From NCBI GenBank assembly GCA_038248655.1, contig JBBRXG010000012.1:1-40989 (forward strand): DNA of 40,989 nt, in the 5' to 3' direction. This DNA comes from DATBLE01 sp038248655. Its GTDB lineage: Bacteria; Actinomycetota; Thermoleophilia; Gaiellales; Gaiellaceae. Positions 31,384-39,320 of this stretch are shown piece by piece. Position 1 is the stretch's first letter, and every line of letters begins with the position of its first letter. Both the position numbers and the translations under genes were made by a program. The notes beneath the pieces were generated by a model. The model was not told the origin of the DNA. It saw nothing but the letters and a program-made list of their open reading frames with translations, and made no database searches.

Positions 31384-32252
31384 GGCACGAGCCGCTCGAC
31401 CGGGACGACGAGGATCGACGACGCGCCGGCCGCCTTCAGCGGCGGCAGGAGATCCCAGATGTCGTCGGCGTCGACGGCGGCGTGGACCGCGATCTGTCCG
31501 GGTGCGGCAAGCGCGAGTACCGATGGCGCGCCGAGCCCCGGAAGGAGGTCGCGGATCGCGGGCAGGTCCGCCTCTGCCGCGTTCAGCATCAGGTACCGGC
31601 GGCGCCGGGCGGCGACGACACCGCGGATCATCAGCTCGAGTCGCTCCACCGTCTCGCGCCGCTCGTCGAGCGCCCCACGGTTCGCGATCAGGACCGCCTC
31701 GGAGGCGAGCAGGCGTCCGATTCGCCTGAGCCCGTTGACGCTCGCGGTCGATCCCGTCGAGACGAGGTCGACGACCGCCTCGGACAGCCCGAGCCTCGGC
31801 GCGGCCTCGACCGAGCCCGAGACCGTGACGAGCTCGGCCTCGACCCCGAGCTCGACGAGCGCGGCCGCGGTCGAGACGGGGTAGGCGGTCGCCACCCTCA
31901 GCCCGTCGAGGTCGGTCAGGGACTGCTGGGGCGCCGGTGCCGGCACGGCGGCCTCGAGCGTGCATCGCGCGAACCCGAGGTCGGCGAGCGAGGAGACGTT
32001 GGCCCGGGCCTCGGCGACGAGGTTCGCGCCCGTGATCCCGGCGTGGACGACACCGTCCTGCACGTATTCGGGGATGTCGTGCGGCCGCACCAGCAGCAGG
32101 TCGACGGGGGCGTTCTGGCAGGGAACGTGGAGCGCGCGCTCCCCCGCCTCGAAGCGCAGCCCCGCGGCTGCGAGGAGCTCGAGCGCGGGCCGCGCCATCC
32201 TCCCCTTCGACGGGACGGCAACGAGCAGCCGCCCGTCCACGGCCGCGCTCAC
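31380..32252 (-). CDS. hisG: ATP phosphoribosyltransferase, long form
   Basis: 290-residue HisG catalysing the committed step, PRPP + ATP to phosphoribosyl-ATP. It begins LLVAVPSKGRMARPALELLA. The PRPP loop region DLVSTGSTASVNGLRRI (E/DLVxTGxT) is clear. The C-terminal ~75 residues (RRRYLMLNAAEADLPAIRDL … GASSILVVPVERLVP) are the ACT-like regulatory domain of the long form, so feedback inhibition by histidine is expected and HisZ is not needed. It starts 9 bp after the hisR stop. It shares a transcript with the downstream his genes. Confidence 0.95.
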   Translation of the reverse strand: MSAAVDGRLLVAVPSKGRMARPALELLAAAGLRFEAGERALHVPCQNAPVDLLLVRPHDIPEYVQDGVVHAGITGANLVAEARANVSSLADLGFARCTLEAAVPAPAPQQSLTDLDGLRVATAYPVSTAAALVELGVEAELVTVSGSVEAAPRLGLSEAVVDLVSTGSTASVNGLRRIGRLLASEAVLIANRGALDERRETVERLELMIRGVVAARRRRYLMLNAAEADLPAIRDLLPGLGAPSVLALAAPGQIAVHAAVDADDIWDLLPPLKAAGASSILVVPVERLVP

Positions 32253-32261
32253 CGTCCGCTC

Positions 32262-32579
32262 CTAGCGGGTGCGGCGCAGGACCAGCTCGTAGCCGCCGGC
32301 GCCGTGCCGGAGCCACTGCGCGACGCGGGTGACCGTCGCCGTGCTGGTGTGCACCCGCTCGGCGATCTCCAGGTACGGCCGGCCCTCGTCGAGGAGTCGG
32401 ACCACCTGCCACCGGTGCGCCAGCGCGCCGAGCTCGCCGAGCGTGCAGAGATCGCGGAGAAACCGCACCGCCTCGTCCCGGGACCGGAGCGTGAGCAACG
32501 CGTCGGCGAGCTCGTCGAGGCCGGCCACGTCCTCGACCCCATGTCGCGGCTCCTGTGCGGTGGTGCTCACTTTAAGCAT
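32262..32579 (-). CDS. TrpR/YerC-family transcriptional regulator (HisR-like)
   Basis: 105-residue all-helical protein of the TrpR/YerC-YecD superfamily: ELADALLTLRSRDEAVRFLR, CTLGELGALAHRWQVVRLLD, then the helix-turn-helix EIAERVHTSTATVTRVAQWL. TrpR-type proteins of this group have been proposed as histidine-responsive repressors (HisR) in Gram-positive bacteria. Here the gene is the first of the his operon and divergent from hisA, which fits that role. It starts at ATG 32579; TAGCAT lies exactly six bases upstream, so it is probably leaderless. The ligand (histidine) is inferred from context only. Confidence 0.85.
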   Translation of the reverse strand: MLKVSTTAQEPRHGVEDVAGLDELADALLTLRSRDEAVRFLRDLCTLGELGALAHRWQVVRLLDEGRPYLEIAERVHTSTATVTRVAQWLRHGAGGYELVLRRTR

Positions 32580-32580
32580 G

Positions 32581-32595
32581 TTAGCATGCTAATAT
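32581..32595. promoter_or_regulatory. Divergent hisR/hisA promoters with a palindromic operator
   Basis: The 22-bp gap between the two start codons contains the perfect palindrome TTAGCATGCTAA (32581-32592). Minus-strand TAGCAT (32591-32586) is six bases before the hisR ATG, and plus-strand TAATAT (32590-32595) is six bases before the hisA ATG. A further AAGCATG half-site (32574-32580) overlaps the hisR start. A protein on the palindrome would cover both -10 boxes; the HisR-like protein is the obvious candidate. Confidence 0.6.
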
Positions 32596-32601
32596 AGCAG
32601 T

Positions 32602-33318
32602 ATGGAAGGATTCACCGTCTACCCGGCGATCGACGTCCTCGACGGCCGCTGCGTACGGCTCGCGGAGGGTCGGCGCGAGCACGTGACGGTCGAAGGCGGC
32701 GACCCCTTGGCGGCCGCGCTCCGTTTCTCCGCGGCCGGAGCGACGTGGCTGCATCTGGTCGACCTGGACGGAGCCTTCTCCGGCGTCCCGACACCGGGCC
32801 TGGTGCGGCTGGTCGCCCGGGCCGGAGTCCCTGTGCAGGCCGGCGGCGGGCTCCGCGAGCCGGCGGCGGTCCAGGATGCTCTCGACGCGGGCGCAGCCCG
32901 GGCGATCGTCGGAACGGCGGCGCTCGGCGACCTCGAGCGGCTGACGAACCTGTTCGGCGACCGGCTGGTCGTCGCGGTCGACACCCGAGACGGCCGCGTC
33001 GTCACGGAAGGCTGGACCAGCACGTCGGCGCTGAGCGCCGGCGAGTTCGCCGGGCAGTGTGCGGCGGCCGGCGTCGCCCGTCTCCTCGTGACGAGCACCC
33101 GCCGGGACGGCTCGCTGGCCGGGCCCGATCTGGGGCTGCTGGAGGACGTCCGCGCCGCCGGCGTCCCCGTGATCGCCGCCGGTGGGATCTCGTCGCTCGA
33201 CGACCTCGTGGCGCTCCGCGCGCTCGGGTGCGAGGGCGCCGTCGTCGGGAGCGCGATCTGGACGGGGCGGCTCGAGCTCGCCGAGGCTCTCGCCACGGCC
33301 GAGGAGGGACAGGCCTAA
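32602..33318 (+). CDS. hisA: Phosphoribosylformimino-AICAR-phosphate isomerase
   Basis: 238-residue TIM barrel performing the ProFAR to PRFAR step. TVYPAIDVLDGRCVRLAEG at the N-terminus holds the catalytic Asp. VQAGGGLREPAAVQ, VAVDTRDGRVVTEGW and LVTSTRRDGSLAGPD (second catalytic Asp and substrate Thr) follow, with phosphate loops VIAAGGISSLDDL and GAVVGSAIW. It is the only his gene here on the plus strand, split from the operon by hisR inversion but sharing the divergent control region. It starts at ATG 32602 without a leader. The stop codon lies in a hairpin loop shared with argH. Confidence 0.95.
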   Translation: MEGFTVYPAIDVLDGRCVRLAEGRREHVTVEGGDPLAAALRFSAAGATWLHLVDLDGAFSGVPTPGLVRLVARAGVPVQAGGGLREPAAVQDALDAGAARAIVGTAALGDLERLTNLFGDRLVVAVDTRDGRVVTEGWTSTSALSAGEFAGQCAAAGVARLLVTSTRRDGSLAGPDLGLLEDVRAAGVPVIAAGGISSLDDLVALRALGCEGAVVGSAIWTGRLELAEALATAEEGQA

Positions 33319-33328
33319 GCCTGTCCCT
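33305..33328. terminator. Perfect hairpin spanning the hisA and argH stop codons
   Basis: AGGGACAGGC (33305-33314) and GCCTGTCCCT (33319-33328) form a 10-bp perfect stem with CTAA as loop. The loop contains both stop codons, TAA for hisA and TAG for argH, which overlap by four bases. Both proteins consequently end …GQA. No T-tract follows on either strand, so it may act as a bidirectional RNA 3' end or Rho-type stop. Confidence 0.55.
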
Positions 33329-34544
33329 GAAGGTCGAAGCGCAACCGGCCCGACGCGACCGCGGCGCGCACGTCGCCGAGCCGCGCCGCAACGCTCTCCG
33401 CAGCGGTCGAGTCGGGGTCGAACGTGCCCTCGCGGACGGCCCGGGCGACCTGCTCGTGCGCGTCCCGGAACGGGACGCCCTCCGCGACGAGCGCCTCGGC
33501 GGCATCGGTCGCGAGGAGGCCCGGATCGGCCGCGGCCTCCTCGAGCCGGTCGTCGACGAAGCACAGGTCGCGGATCAGCGCAGCGAGCGCCGCGAGGACA
33601 CGTCGGACGTCGCGCCGCGCGGCGAATGCGGCCGGCTTGTCCTCGCTCAGATCGGAGTTGTACGCGAGCGGAAGCCCCTTCACCGTCGCGAGCAGGCCGG
33701 CCAGGCGGCCGATCGCCGTCCCCGCCTTCCCACGCGCCAGCTCGGCGACGTCCGGGTTCAGCTTCTGGGGCATCATCGACGAGCCCGTGGCCGCGGATTC
33801 CGGGAGGCGCGCGAACCCGAACTCCGCCGTCGTCCACAGGACGAGCTCCTCGCCGATGCGCGAGAGGTGGACGAAGAGCGCGGCGCACGCGTAGAGGTAG
33901 TCGAGAGCGAAGTCGCGGTCGGCGACCGAGTCGAGCGAGTTGCGCACCTTCGGAAGCGGCAGCGTCGTCCCGGCGAGCGCGCCTGCTCCGAGCGGCGAGG
34001 ATGCGGCGTGGTCCGCCGCCAGCGAGAACCGGTCCCGGTCACGATCGAGCATCTCCACCCAGGCGAGCAGGTGGTGGCCCAGCGTGACCGGCTGCGCCCG
34101 CTGGAGATGCGTGTAGCCCGGCATCGCGGTCTCGGCTCCCTCCTCCGCCCGGTCGAGGACGACGGCGGCGAGCGCTGCGATCCGGGCCCGGGCCTCGGCG
34201 CAGGCGTCCAGCGTCCAGAGCCGGAAGGCGGTCACGACCTGGTCGTTACGCGACCGGCCGGCGTGGATCTTCCGGCCGACCTCGCCGAGCAGGCGCTCGA
34301 TCGCGGTGTGCACGTCCTCGTCCGAGTCGCGCAGGAGGGCGGAGCCCTCCTGCGCGATAGCCGTCAGTCGAGCTCCGACCTCGGCGTGTTCGTCCGCGGT
34401 CAGAAGCCCTGCCGCGAAAAGCCGGTCGGCATGGATTCGTGTGCCCTCGCAGTCGTAGGGGAAGAGCTCGGCATCGTCGGCCCTGACGAGCTCCCAGACC
34501 TCGGGCGCCAGCTGCCCCTCGACCCGTCCCGCCCAGAGCGTCAC
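33315..34544 (-). CDS. argH: Argininosuccinate lyase
   Basis: 409-residue lyase splitting argininosuccinate to arginine and fumarate, the last step. TLWAGRVEGQLAPEVWEL start, EDVHTAIERLLGEVGRKIHAGRSRND-type segment, MPGYTHLQRAQPVTLGHHLL with the catalytic His, and the fumarase/ASL signature GSSMMPQKLNPDVAEL are intact. It is shorter than typical ArgH (about 455), the loss being mainly in the C-terminal part. GTG 34544 overlaps the argG stop (GTGA). It is the final gene of the operon; its last codons form one arm of the hisA/argH hairpin. Confidence 0.95.
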   Translation of the reverse strand: MTLWAGRVEGQLAPEVWELVRADDAELFPYDCEGTRIHADRLFAAGLLTADEHAEVGARLTAIAQEGSALLRDSDEDVHTAIERLLGEVGRKIHAGRSRNDQVVTAFRLWTLDACAEARARIAALAAVVLDRAEEGAETAMPGYTHLQRAQPVTLGHHLLAWVEMLDRDRDRFSLAADHAASSPLGAGALAGTTLPLPKVRNSLDSVADRDFALDYLYACAALFVHLSRIGEELVLWTTAEFGFARLPESAATGSSMMPQKLNPDVAELARGKAGTAIGRLAGLLATVKGLPLAYNSDLSEDKPAAFAARRDVRRVLAALAALIRDLCFVDDRLEEAAADPGLLATDAAEALVAEGVPFRDAHEQVARAVREGTFDPDSTAAESVAARLGDVRAAVASGRLRFDLQGQA

Positions 34545-35749
34545 GAGACGGCGACCCCCCGAACGCGCGCGGCGGCCAGCTCGGCCTCGAGCGACGCGAG
34601 CCGGATGAAGCCTTCCGCGGCCTCGTGAGGGAACGTCTCTCCCGTTGCGTAGGAGGCGAGCGCCTCGGCGTAGAGCGCGTGCTCGGAGCGACGCCCGTTG
34701 ACGACCGCCGCAGCCGGCCGGAGCTCGACCCGGACGTCGCCCGTGACGAGCTCCTGGGTCGCGCCGACGAACGCGTCGAGCGCCTCGCGCACGGGGCTGA
34801 ACCAGAGCCCGTCGTACACCGTCCGCGCCCAGCGATCCTCGATCCAGCGCTTCGTCTCCAGCTCGGCTCTCGTCAGCACGATGTCCTCGAGCGCCCTGTG
34901 CGCGGCAATCAGCGTCATCGCCGCGGGCGCCTCGTAGAGCTCGCGGCTCTTGATCCCGACCGCGCGGCTCTCGATCATGTCGATCCGCCCGATCCCGTAC
35001 GCGCCGGCCCTGCGGTTGAGGGTTGCGATCAGCTCGTGGAGGGGAAGCGGCTCCCCGTCCAGCGAGGCGGGCAGGCCGGCGTCGAAGCCGATCACGACCT
35101 CGGCCGGCGGCGGCGCGTGGTCTGGGTCCTGCGTGAGGAGGAACGCCTCCTCCGGCGGAGCCTCCCACGGATCCTCGAGGATCCCGGCCTCGATCGAGCG
35201 GCCGAGCAGGTTCTCGTCGACCGAGAACGGGGAGCCCGCGGTCGCCGTCACGGGGATCCCGCGCGAGCGCGCGTACTCGATCTCCTCGTCACGCGTCCAC
35301 GCGTGGTCGCGGAGCGGGGCGATCACGCGCACACCCGGGTAGTTCGCGCGGAAGGCGAGCTCGAAGCGGAGCTGGTCGTTCCCCTTGCCGGTGCAGCCGT
35401 GAACCGCAGCCTCGGCACCGAGCTCGAGCGCGAGCTCGGCGACCGCCTGCGCGATCACGGGCCGGGACAGGGCGGAGACGAGCGGATACTTGCCCTCGTA
35501 GAGCGCATTCGTCCGCAGCGCCTTCGCGACCTGGTCGCTCGCGAACGCCTCCCGGCGGTCGACGAGGACGACGTCGGCGGCGCCGGCCGCATACCCGCGC
35601 GTCCGGGCCTCGTCGAGGTCGAACTCCTGGCCGACGTCGCAGAGGACGGCGACGACGTCGTCGAAGCCGTACTCCTCCTTCAGCCAGGCGATGATGCACG
35701 TGGTGTCGAGCCCGCCCGAGTAGGCGAGGACGGCGGTCTTGCTGCTCAT
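34541..35749 (-). CDS. argG: Argininosuccinate synthase
   Basis: 402-residue enzyme joining citrulline and aspartate with ATP. The PP-loop AYSGGLDTT is at residues 9-17. VLCDVGQEFDLDEART, ALYEGKYPLVSALSRPVIAQ, AVHGCTGKGNDQLRFEL and GIGRIDMIESRAVGIKSRELYEAP-type segments are characteristic. The length is typical. The ATG at 35749 is 139 bp after the argR stop; this is the only sizeable gap inside the operon and it contains strong hairpins, so argG may have a separate signal or processed end. Confidence 0.96.
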   Translation of the reverse strand: MSSKTAVLAYSGGLDTTCIIAWLKEEYGFDDVVAVLCDVGQEFDLDEARTRGYAAGAADVVLVDRREAFASDQVAKALRTNALYEGKYPLVSALSRPVIAQAVAELALELGAEAAVHGCTGKGNDQLRFELAFRANYPGVRVIAPLRDHAWTRDEEIEYARSRGIPVTATAGSPFSVDENLLGRSIEAGILEDPWEAPPEEAFLLTQDPDHAPPPAEVVIGFDAGLPASLDGEPLPLHELIATLNRRAGAYGIGRIDMIESRAVGIKSRELYEAPAAMTLIAAHRALEDIVLTRAELETKRWIEDRWARTVYDGLWFSPVREALDAFVGATQELVTGDVRVELRPAAAVVNGRRSEHALYAEALASYATGETFPHEAAEGFIRLASLEAELAAARVRGVAVS

Positions 35750-35787
35750 GGGCCGACCTTTGGCCGATGAGCGGGGGAGGGGGCCGG

Positions 35788-35865
35788 GGGGAACCGGGAG
35801 GTTCCCCGATCAGAGTCGGCTTGTAGACGAACGGGGTCCGTGGGGGAAACATGGTTTCCGCCACG
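35788..35865 (-). repeat. Two strong hairpins in the argR-argG gap
   Basis: GGGGAACC-GGGA-GGTTCCCC (35788-35807) is a perfect 8-bp hairpin. CGTGG-G-GGAAAC-ATG-GTTTCC-G-CCACG (35839-35865) is an 11-bp stem with one mismatch. They occupy most of the 139-bp gap. No T-tract is present, so RNA processing, transcript stabilisation or repeat-element origin is more likely than termination. Confidence 0.5.
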
Positions 35866-35888
35866 GGAGCGAGCGATTGGCGAGCGAC

Positions 35889-36359
35889 TCAAGCTGCTCC
35901 TTCCAGGAGGTGTGCGTGGAACTCGTCGCGGAGGGCGGCGGCGCGGACGCCGGCAACCGGGACGACGAGGATCGTGTTGTCGCCCGCCACGGTGGCGAGC
36001 ACCTTCGGGTGGTTGGCGACGTCGATCGCCTCCGCGAGGGCGGCGGCGAAGCCGCGCGGCGTGAAGACGACGACGAGCGAGTCGTTGGCGTCGATCGAGA
36101 GCGCCCAGCGCCGGAACGCGAGCTCGAGCTCGTGCAGGCGGTCCAGGTCGGCGGTCCCGCGCTGCGCATAGGCGAGACGCCCGCTCGCCGCCCGGACCTT
36201 GACGAGCCCGAGCTCGGCGATGTCGCGCGAGACCGTCGTCTGGACGGCGTCGTGACCCGCCTCGCGCAGCGCGTCGGCGAGCTCGGCCTGGGTGGAGAGC
36301 TCGCGGGAGCGGATCAGGCGCAGGATCGCGCCATGGCGCTCCCGGCGGTGTGCGGTCAT
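35889..36359 (-). CDS. argR: Arginine repressor
   Basis: 156-residue ArgR/AhrC. The N-terminal winged helix (about 5-70) contains LSTQAELADALREAGHDAVQ, TTVSRDIAELGLVKV, the family's DNA-recognition signature. The C-terminal hexamerisation domain (about 85-150) contains LATVAGDNTILVVPV, the arginine-binding region, where GDD of most relatives is GDN (Asn128); one ligand contact is therefore altered. The ATG at 36359 overlaps the argD stop. Position inside the operon between argD and argG gives autoregulation. Predicted target: paired boxes at 40248-40285 upstream of argC. Confidence 0.95.
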   Translation of the reverse strand: MTAHRRERHGAILRLIRSRELSTQAELADALREAGHDAVQTTVSRDIAELGLVKVRAASGRLAYAQRGTADLDRLHELELAFRRWALSIDANDSLVVVFTPRGFAAALAEAIDVANHPKVLATVAGDNTILVVPVAGVRAAALRDEFHAHLLEGAA

Positions 36360-37471
36360 CGGAGAACCTCCTGGAGGATCGACGCGGCAAGGGCGACCTC
36401 GTCGGACGAGACGGTCAGCGGGGGAGTGAGCCGGAGGGCGTGCTCGCCGGCGCTCGTCACGAGCAGCCCGCGTTCGAGGCACTCGTCGACGACCGCCCCC
36501 GCCGGGCGGATCGTCTCGAGGGCGAGCAGGAGCCCGGACCCGCGCACGGGCAGCGCTTCGGCGAGCTGTGCGCTCCGGTCGCGGACGTTCTCGAGCAGCG
36601 CCTCGTCCACCGCCTCGACGACGGCGCAGGCGGCGGCGCAGACGACCGGGTTGCCGCCGAAGGTGGACGCGTGGTCGCCGGGGACGAAGGCGCCCGCCGC
36701 CTCGTCGGCGACGAGCAGTGCGCCGACCGGCAGGCCGTTCGCGAGCGCCTTCGCGAGCGTGACCAGCTGTGGACGCACTCCGAGCTGCTCGTGTGCGAAG
36801 AACGTGCCGGTGCGCCCGACGCCCGTCTGCACCTCGTCGAGGCAGAGCAGCGCCCCGACCGAAGCAGCCAGCTCGGCGGCGGTCGAGAGGAACTCGGGCT
36901 CGACGGGCAGGACGCCGCCTTCGCCCTGCACGGGCTCGACGATGATCAGGCCCGTGTCGGAGCCGACCGCCGCCTGGAGCGACGATGTGTCGTTCAGGCG
37001 TGCGAACGAGACTCCGGGGAGGAGAGGCTCGAACGCCTCCCGCTTGCCCGGCTGGCCGGTGACGGAGAGCGCACCCATCGTGCGCCCGTGGAAGGAGCCT
37101 TCGAGCGCGACGACCCCCGGCCGCCCGGTCGCCCTGCGCGCGTACTTGAGCGCAGCCTCGATCGCCTCCCCGCCCGAGTTGCAGAAGAACGCCTGCGCGC
37201 CGCCGAACCGCTCCGAGAGGAGCTCCGCCAGGCGGGCCATCGGCTCTGTCCAGTAGAGGTTCGACACGTGCCAGAGCCGGTCGAGCTGCGCGTGCGCGGC
37301 GGCGAGCGGCTGCGGGTGTCGATGGCCGATGCCGACGACGGCGATCCCGGCCGCGAAGTCGAGGAACCGGCGCCCGTCGTCGGCGGTGAGCCAGGCGCCG
37401 TCGCCCTCGACGAGCGTGACGTCGGCGCGCGCGTAGGTCGGCAGGACCGGCGAGGACGTGGCGATGGTCAA
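36356..37471 (-). CDS. argD: Acetylornithine aminotransferase
   Basis: 371-residue class III PLP transaminase making N-acetylornithine. LDFAAGIAVVGIGHRHP, FFCNSGGEAIEAALKYARR, GSFHGRTMGALSVTGQ, LLCLDEVQTGVGRTG, the PLP lysine in LVTLAKALANGLPVGAL and HASTFGGNPVVCAAA are all present. The start is TTG at 37471, inferred because TTGA overlaps the argB stop exactly as GTGA/ATGA do at the neighbouring junctions, and no ATG or GTG lies nearby in frame. The upstream frame is argB antisense-like and arginine-rich. Confidence 0.94.
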   Translation of the reverse strand: MTIATSSPVLPTYARADVTLVEGDGAWLTADDGRRFLDFAAGIAVVGIGHRHPQPLAAAHAQLDRLWHVSNLYWTEPMARLAELLSERFGGAQAFFCNSGGEAIEAALKYARRATGRPGVVALEGSFHGRTMGALSVTGQPGKREAFEPLLPGVSFARLNDTSSLQAAVGSDTGLIIVEPVQGEGGVLPVEPEFLSTAAELAASVGALLCLDEVQTGVGRTGTFFAHEQLGVRPQLVTLAKALANGLPVGALLVADEAAGAFVPGDHASTFGGNPVVCAAACAVVEAVDEALLENVRDRSAQLAEALPVRGSGLLLALETIRPAGAVVDECLERGLLVTSAGEHALRLTPPLTVSSDEVALAASILQEVLR

Positions 37472-38124
37472 GCGACCACCTCGGTCGCGCCGATCTCGAC
37501 CTGCGCGCCGCGGCGCGCGGCCAGCACGGCCGCTCGGAGCTTCGGCACGATCCCGCCCTGAAACGTCCCGTCGTCGAGCAGCCGCAGGGCCTCGTCCGCC
37601 TCGATCCGCTCGAGCAGCCCGCCGTGGAGCACGCCGGGGACGTCGCTGAGGAAGACGACCAGATCGGCTCCCAGACCGACCGCGAGCGCGGCGGCGGCCT
37701 CGTCGGCGTTCACGTTCAGCGGCCCCTCCGCGATCGGGGCGACGACGGGGATCCGGCCGGCCGCGAGCACGTCCAGCACGGCCCGGGGCCGGCTGGGGAT
37801 CGGATCGCCGACGAGCCCGAGCGCGGGCACGGGCACTGCGCGGAGCCCGATCTCGTCGCCGGCCAACCCGACCGCGCTCGGCCCGATCGCGGCGCAAAGC
37901 TGAGCGTTGACGCCGAGCAGCGCCTGACGAACGACCGCGAGCGCCGCCGCGTCGGTCACCCTTCGTCCGCGCACGAACGAGACGGGGAGACCGCGCCGCT
38001 CGAGCTCGGCCGAGATCTGCGGTCCCGCGCCGTGCACGACCAGGACCGGTCCGCCGGCTGCGACCGCGAGCACGTCGAGGAGACCGGTCCCGACGACGGC
38101 GCCGCCGCACTTGACGACGATCAC
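37468..38124 (-). CDS. argB: Acetylglutamate kinase, short form
   Basis: 218-residue amino-acid kinase phosphorylating N-acetylglutamate. VIVVKCGGAVV holds the nucleotide-binding lysine and glycines, VLVVHGAGPQIS the substrate loop (usually GGGPQ, here GAGPQ), then VRGRRVTDAAAL, VGLAGDEIGL, PLNVNADEAAAALAVGLGAD and FQGGIVPKLRAA. It is clearly shorter than common ArgB (258-300), with the beta/alpha elements between residues 25 and 90 compressed and no N-terminal helix of the arginine-inhibited type. GTG 38124 overlaps the argJ stop. Feedback inhibition is therefore uncertain. Confidence 0.93.
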   Translation of the reverse strand: MIVVKCGGAVVGTGLLDVLAVAAGGPVLVVHGAGPQISAELERRGLPVSFVRGRRVTDAAALAVVRQALLGVNAQLCAAIGPSAVGLAGDEIGLRAVPVPALGLVGDPIPSRPRAVLDVLAAGRIPVVAPIAEGPLNVNADEAAAALAVGLGADLVVFLSDVPGVLHGGLLERIEADEALRLLDDGTFQGGIVPKLRAAVLAARRGAQVEIGATEVVA

Positions 38125-39320
38125 GTCGTGTACTCCGCGTTGATCCGGACGTAGTCGTACGTCAGGTCGGAGGCGAGGTAGCCGGCTCTGGCGCTCCCGA
38201 GCCCGAGGTCGAGCTCGATCCGGCAGACCGCCCCTTCGAGGTCGACCCCGGCGCCGGTCGGCTCGCCCGCCGCGAAGACGACGGCCCCGTTGATGCGCAA
38301 CGTCAGCCGGTCGACGTCGACCTGTGCGAACCCGCCGCCGCAGAACGCGGAGCCGGCGGCCGCGAGGATCCGCCCCCAGTTCGGATCGCGGCCGAACGCC
38401 GCAGTCTTCACGAGCGGCGAGGTAGCGATCCGCCGCGCGACCGCATCGGCCTCCCCGGGGCTGGCTGCGCCCGAGACCTCGATCTCGAGCAACACCGTCG
38501 CGCCCTCGCCGTCGAGGACGATCTGCCGCGAGAGGTCCGCGCACACCTCGCCGAGCGCCGCCGCGAAGGCGCGGTCGGTGTCCGGTGTCCGCTCGATTCC
38601 GCTCGCGCCGTTGGCGAGCAGGACCACCGCGTCGTTCGTCGAGCACTCCCCGTCGACCGAGATCCGGTTGAAGCTCTCGCCGACCGCGCGCCTGAGAAAG
38701 GCGTGCGCTCCGCTCGTGTTCAGCGGGTAGTCGCTGGTGACGACGGCCAGCATCGTCGCCAGTCGCGGATGGATCATCCCGGCGCCCTTCGCCATCCCGC
38801 CGACGGTGAAGCCGCTCCGCGAGACGACCGCTTCCTTCGCACGGGTGTCGGTGGTCAGGATCGCCTCCGCCGCGCCGGCACCCCCGCCGGCCGCGAGCGC
38901 CGGCACGAGCTCGTCGAGCCCGGAGAGCAGCCGCTCCATCGGCAGCCTCGGGCCGATCACGCCGGTCGAGAGGACGAGCACCTGCTCGGGGTCGAGGCCG
39001 AGCAAGCCGCCCGCGTGGGCTGCGGTCGCGACTGCGTCGCGCTCGCCCTGCTTGCCGGTGGCGGCATTGGCGACGCCGGAGTTGATCACGACCGCCTGGG
39101 GCTCGGCCCGCGCCAGGTGCGCCCTCGACACGAGCACCGGAGCGGCCTGGACGCGGTTGACCGTGAACATCGCGGCGCCGACGGCGGGAACCATCGAGCG
39201 GACGACGGCCAGGTCGGCCTTCGTCCGGCGGATCCCGGCGTGGACGGCGGCGGCGACGAACCCCTTCGCGGCGGTGACCGCGCCGCTCGCGGTCTCGAGG
39301 CGGGCGACGGCGACAGCCAT
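38121..39320 (-). CDS. argJ: Bifunctional ornithine acetyltransferase / N-acetylglutamate synthase
   Basis: 399-residue ArgJ recycling the acetyl group from N-acetylornithine to glutamate. The autoprocessing and nucleophile threonine is Thr189 in IHPRLATMLAVVTSD (ATML motif), splitting the chain into alpha and beta subunits. TVNRVQAAPVLVSRAHL, AVVINSGVANAATGKQGERD and DPNWGRILAAAGSA are typical. Presence of argJ explains why no argE or argA is needed. Whether it is mono- or bifunctional cannot be read from sequence. The ATG at 39320 overlaps the argC stop by one base. Confidence 0.95.
   Translation of the reverse strand: MAVAVARLETASGAVTAAKGFVAAAVHAGIRRTKADLAVVRSMVPAVGAAMFTVNRVQAAPVLVSRAHLARAEPQAVVINSGVANAATGKQGERDAVATAAHAGGLLGLDPEQVLVLSTGVIGPRLPMERLLSGLDELVPALAAGGGAGAAEAILTTDTRAKEAVVSRSGFTVGGMAKGAGMIHPRLATMLAVVTSDYPLNTSGAHAFLRRAVGESFNRISVDGECSTNDAVVLLANGASGIERTPDTDRAFAAALGEVCADLSRQIVLDGEGATVLLEIEVSGAASPGEADAVARRIATSPLVKTAAFGRDPNWGRILAAAGSAFCGGGFAQVDVDRLTLRINGAVVFAAGEPTGAGVDLEGAVCRIELDLGLGSARAGYLASDLTYDYVRINAEYTT

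Noticed and set aside
35720..35864. Minus-strand small frame MAETMFPPRTPFVYKPTLIG upstream of argG (possible leader peptide)
   Set aside because: It would overlap argG out of frame, contains no arginine run or stop arrangement typical of an attenuator peptide, and is explained by open frames in GC-rich hairpin DNA.
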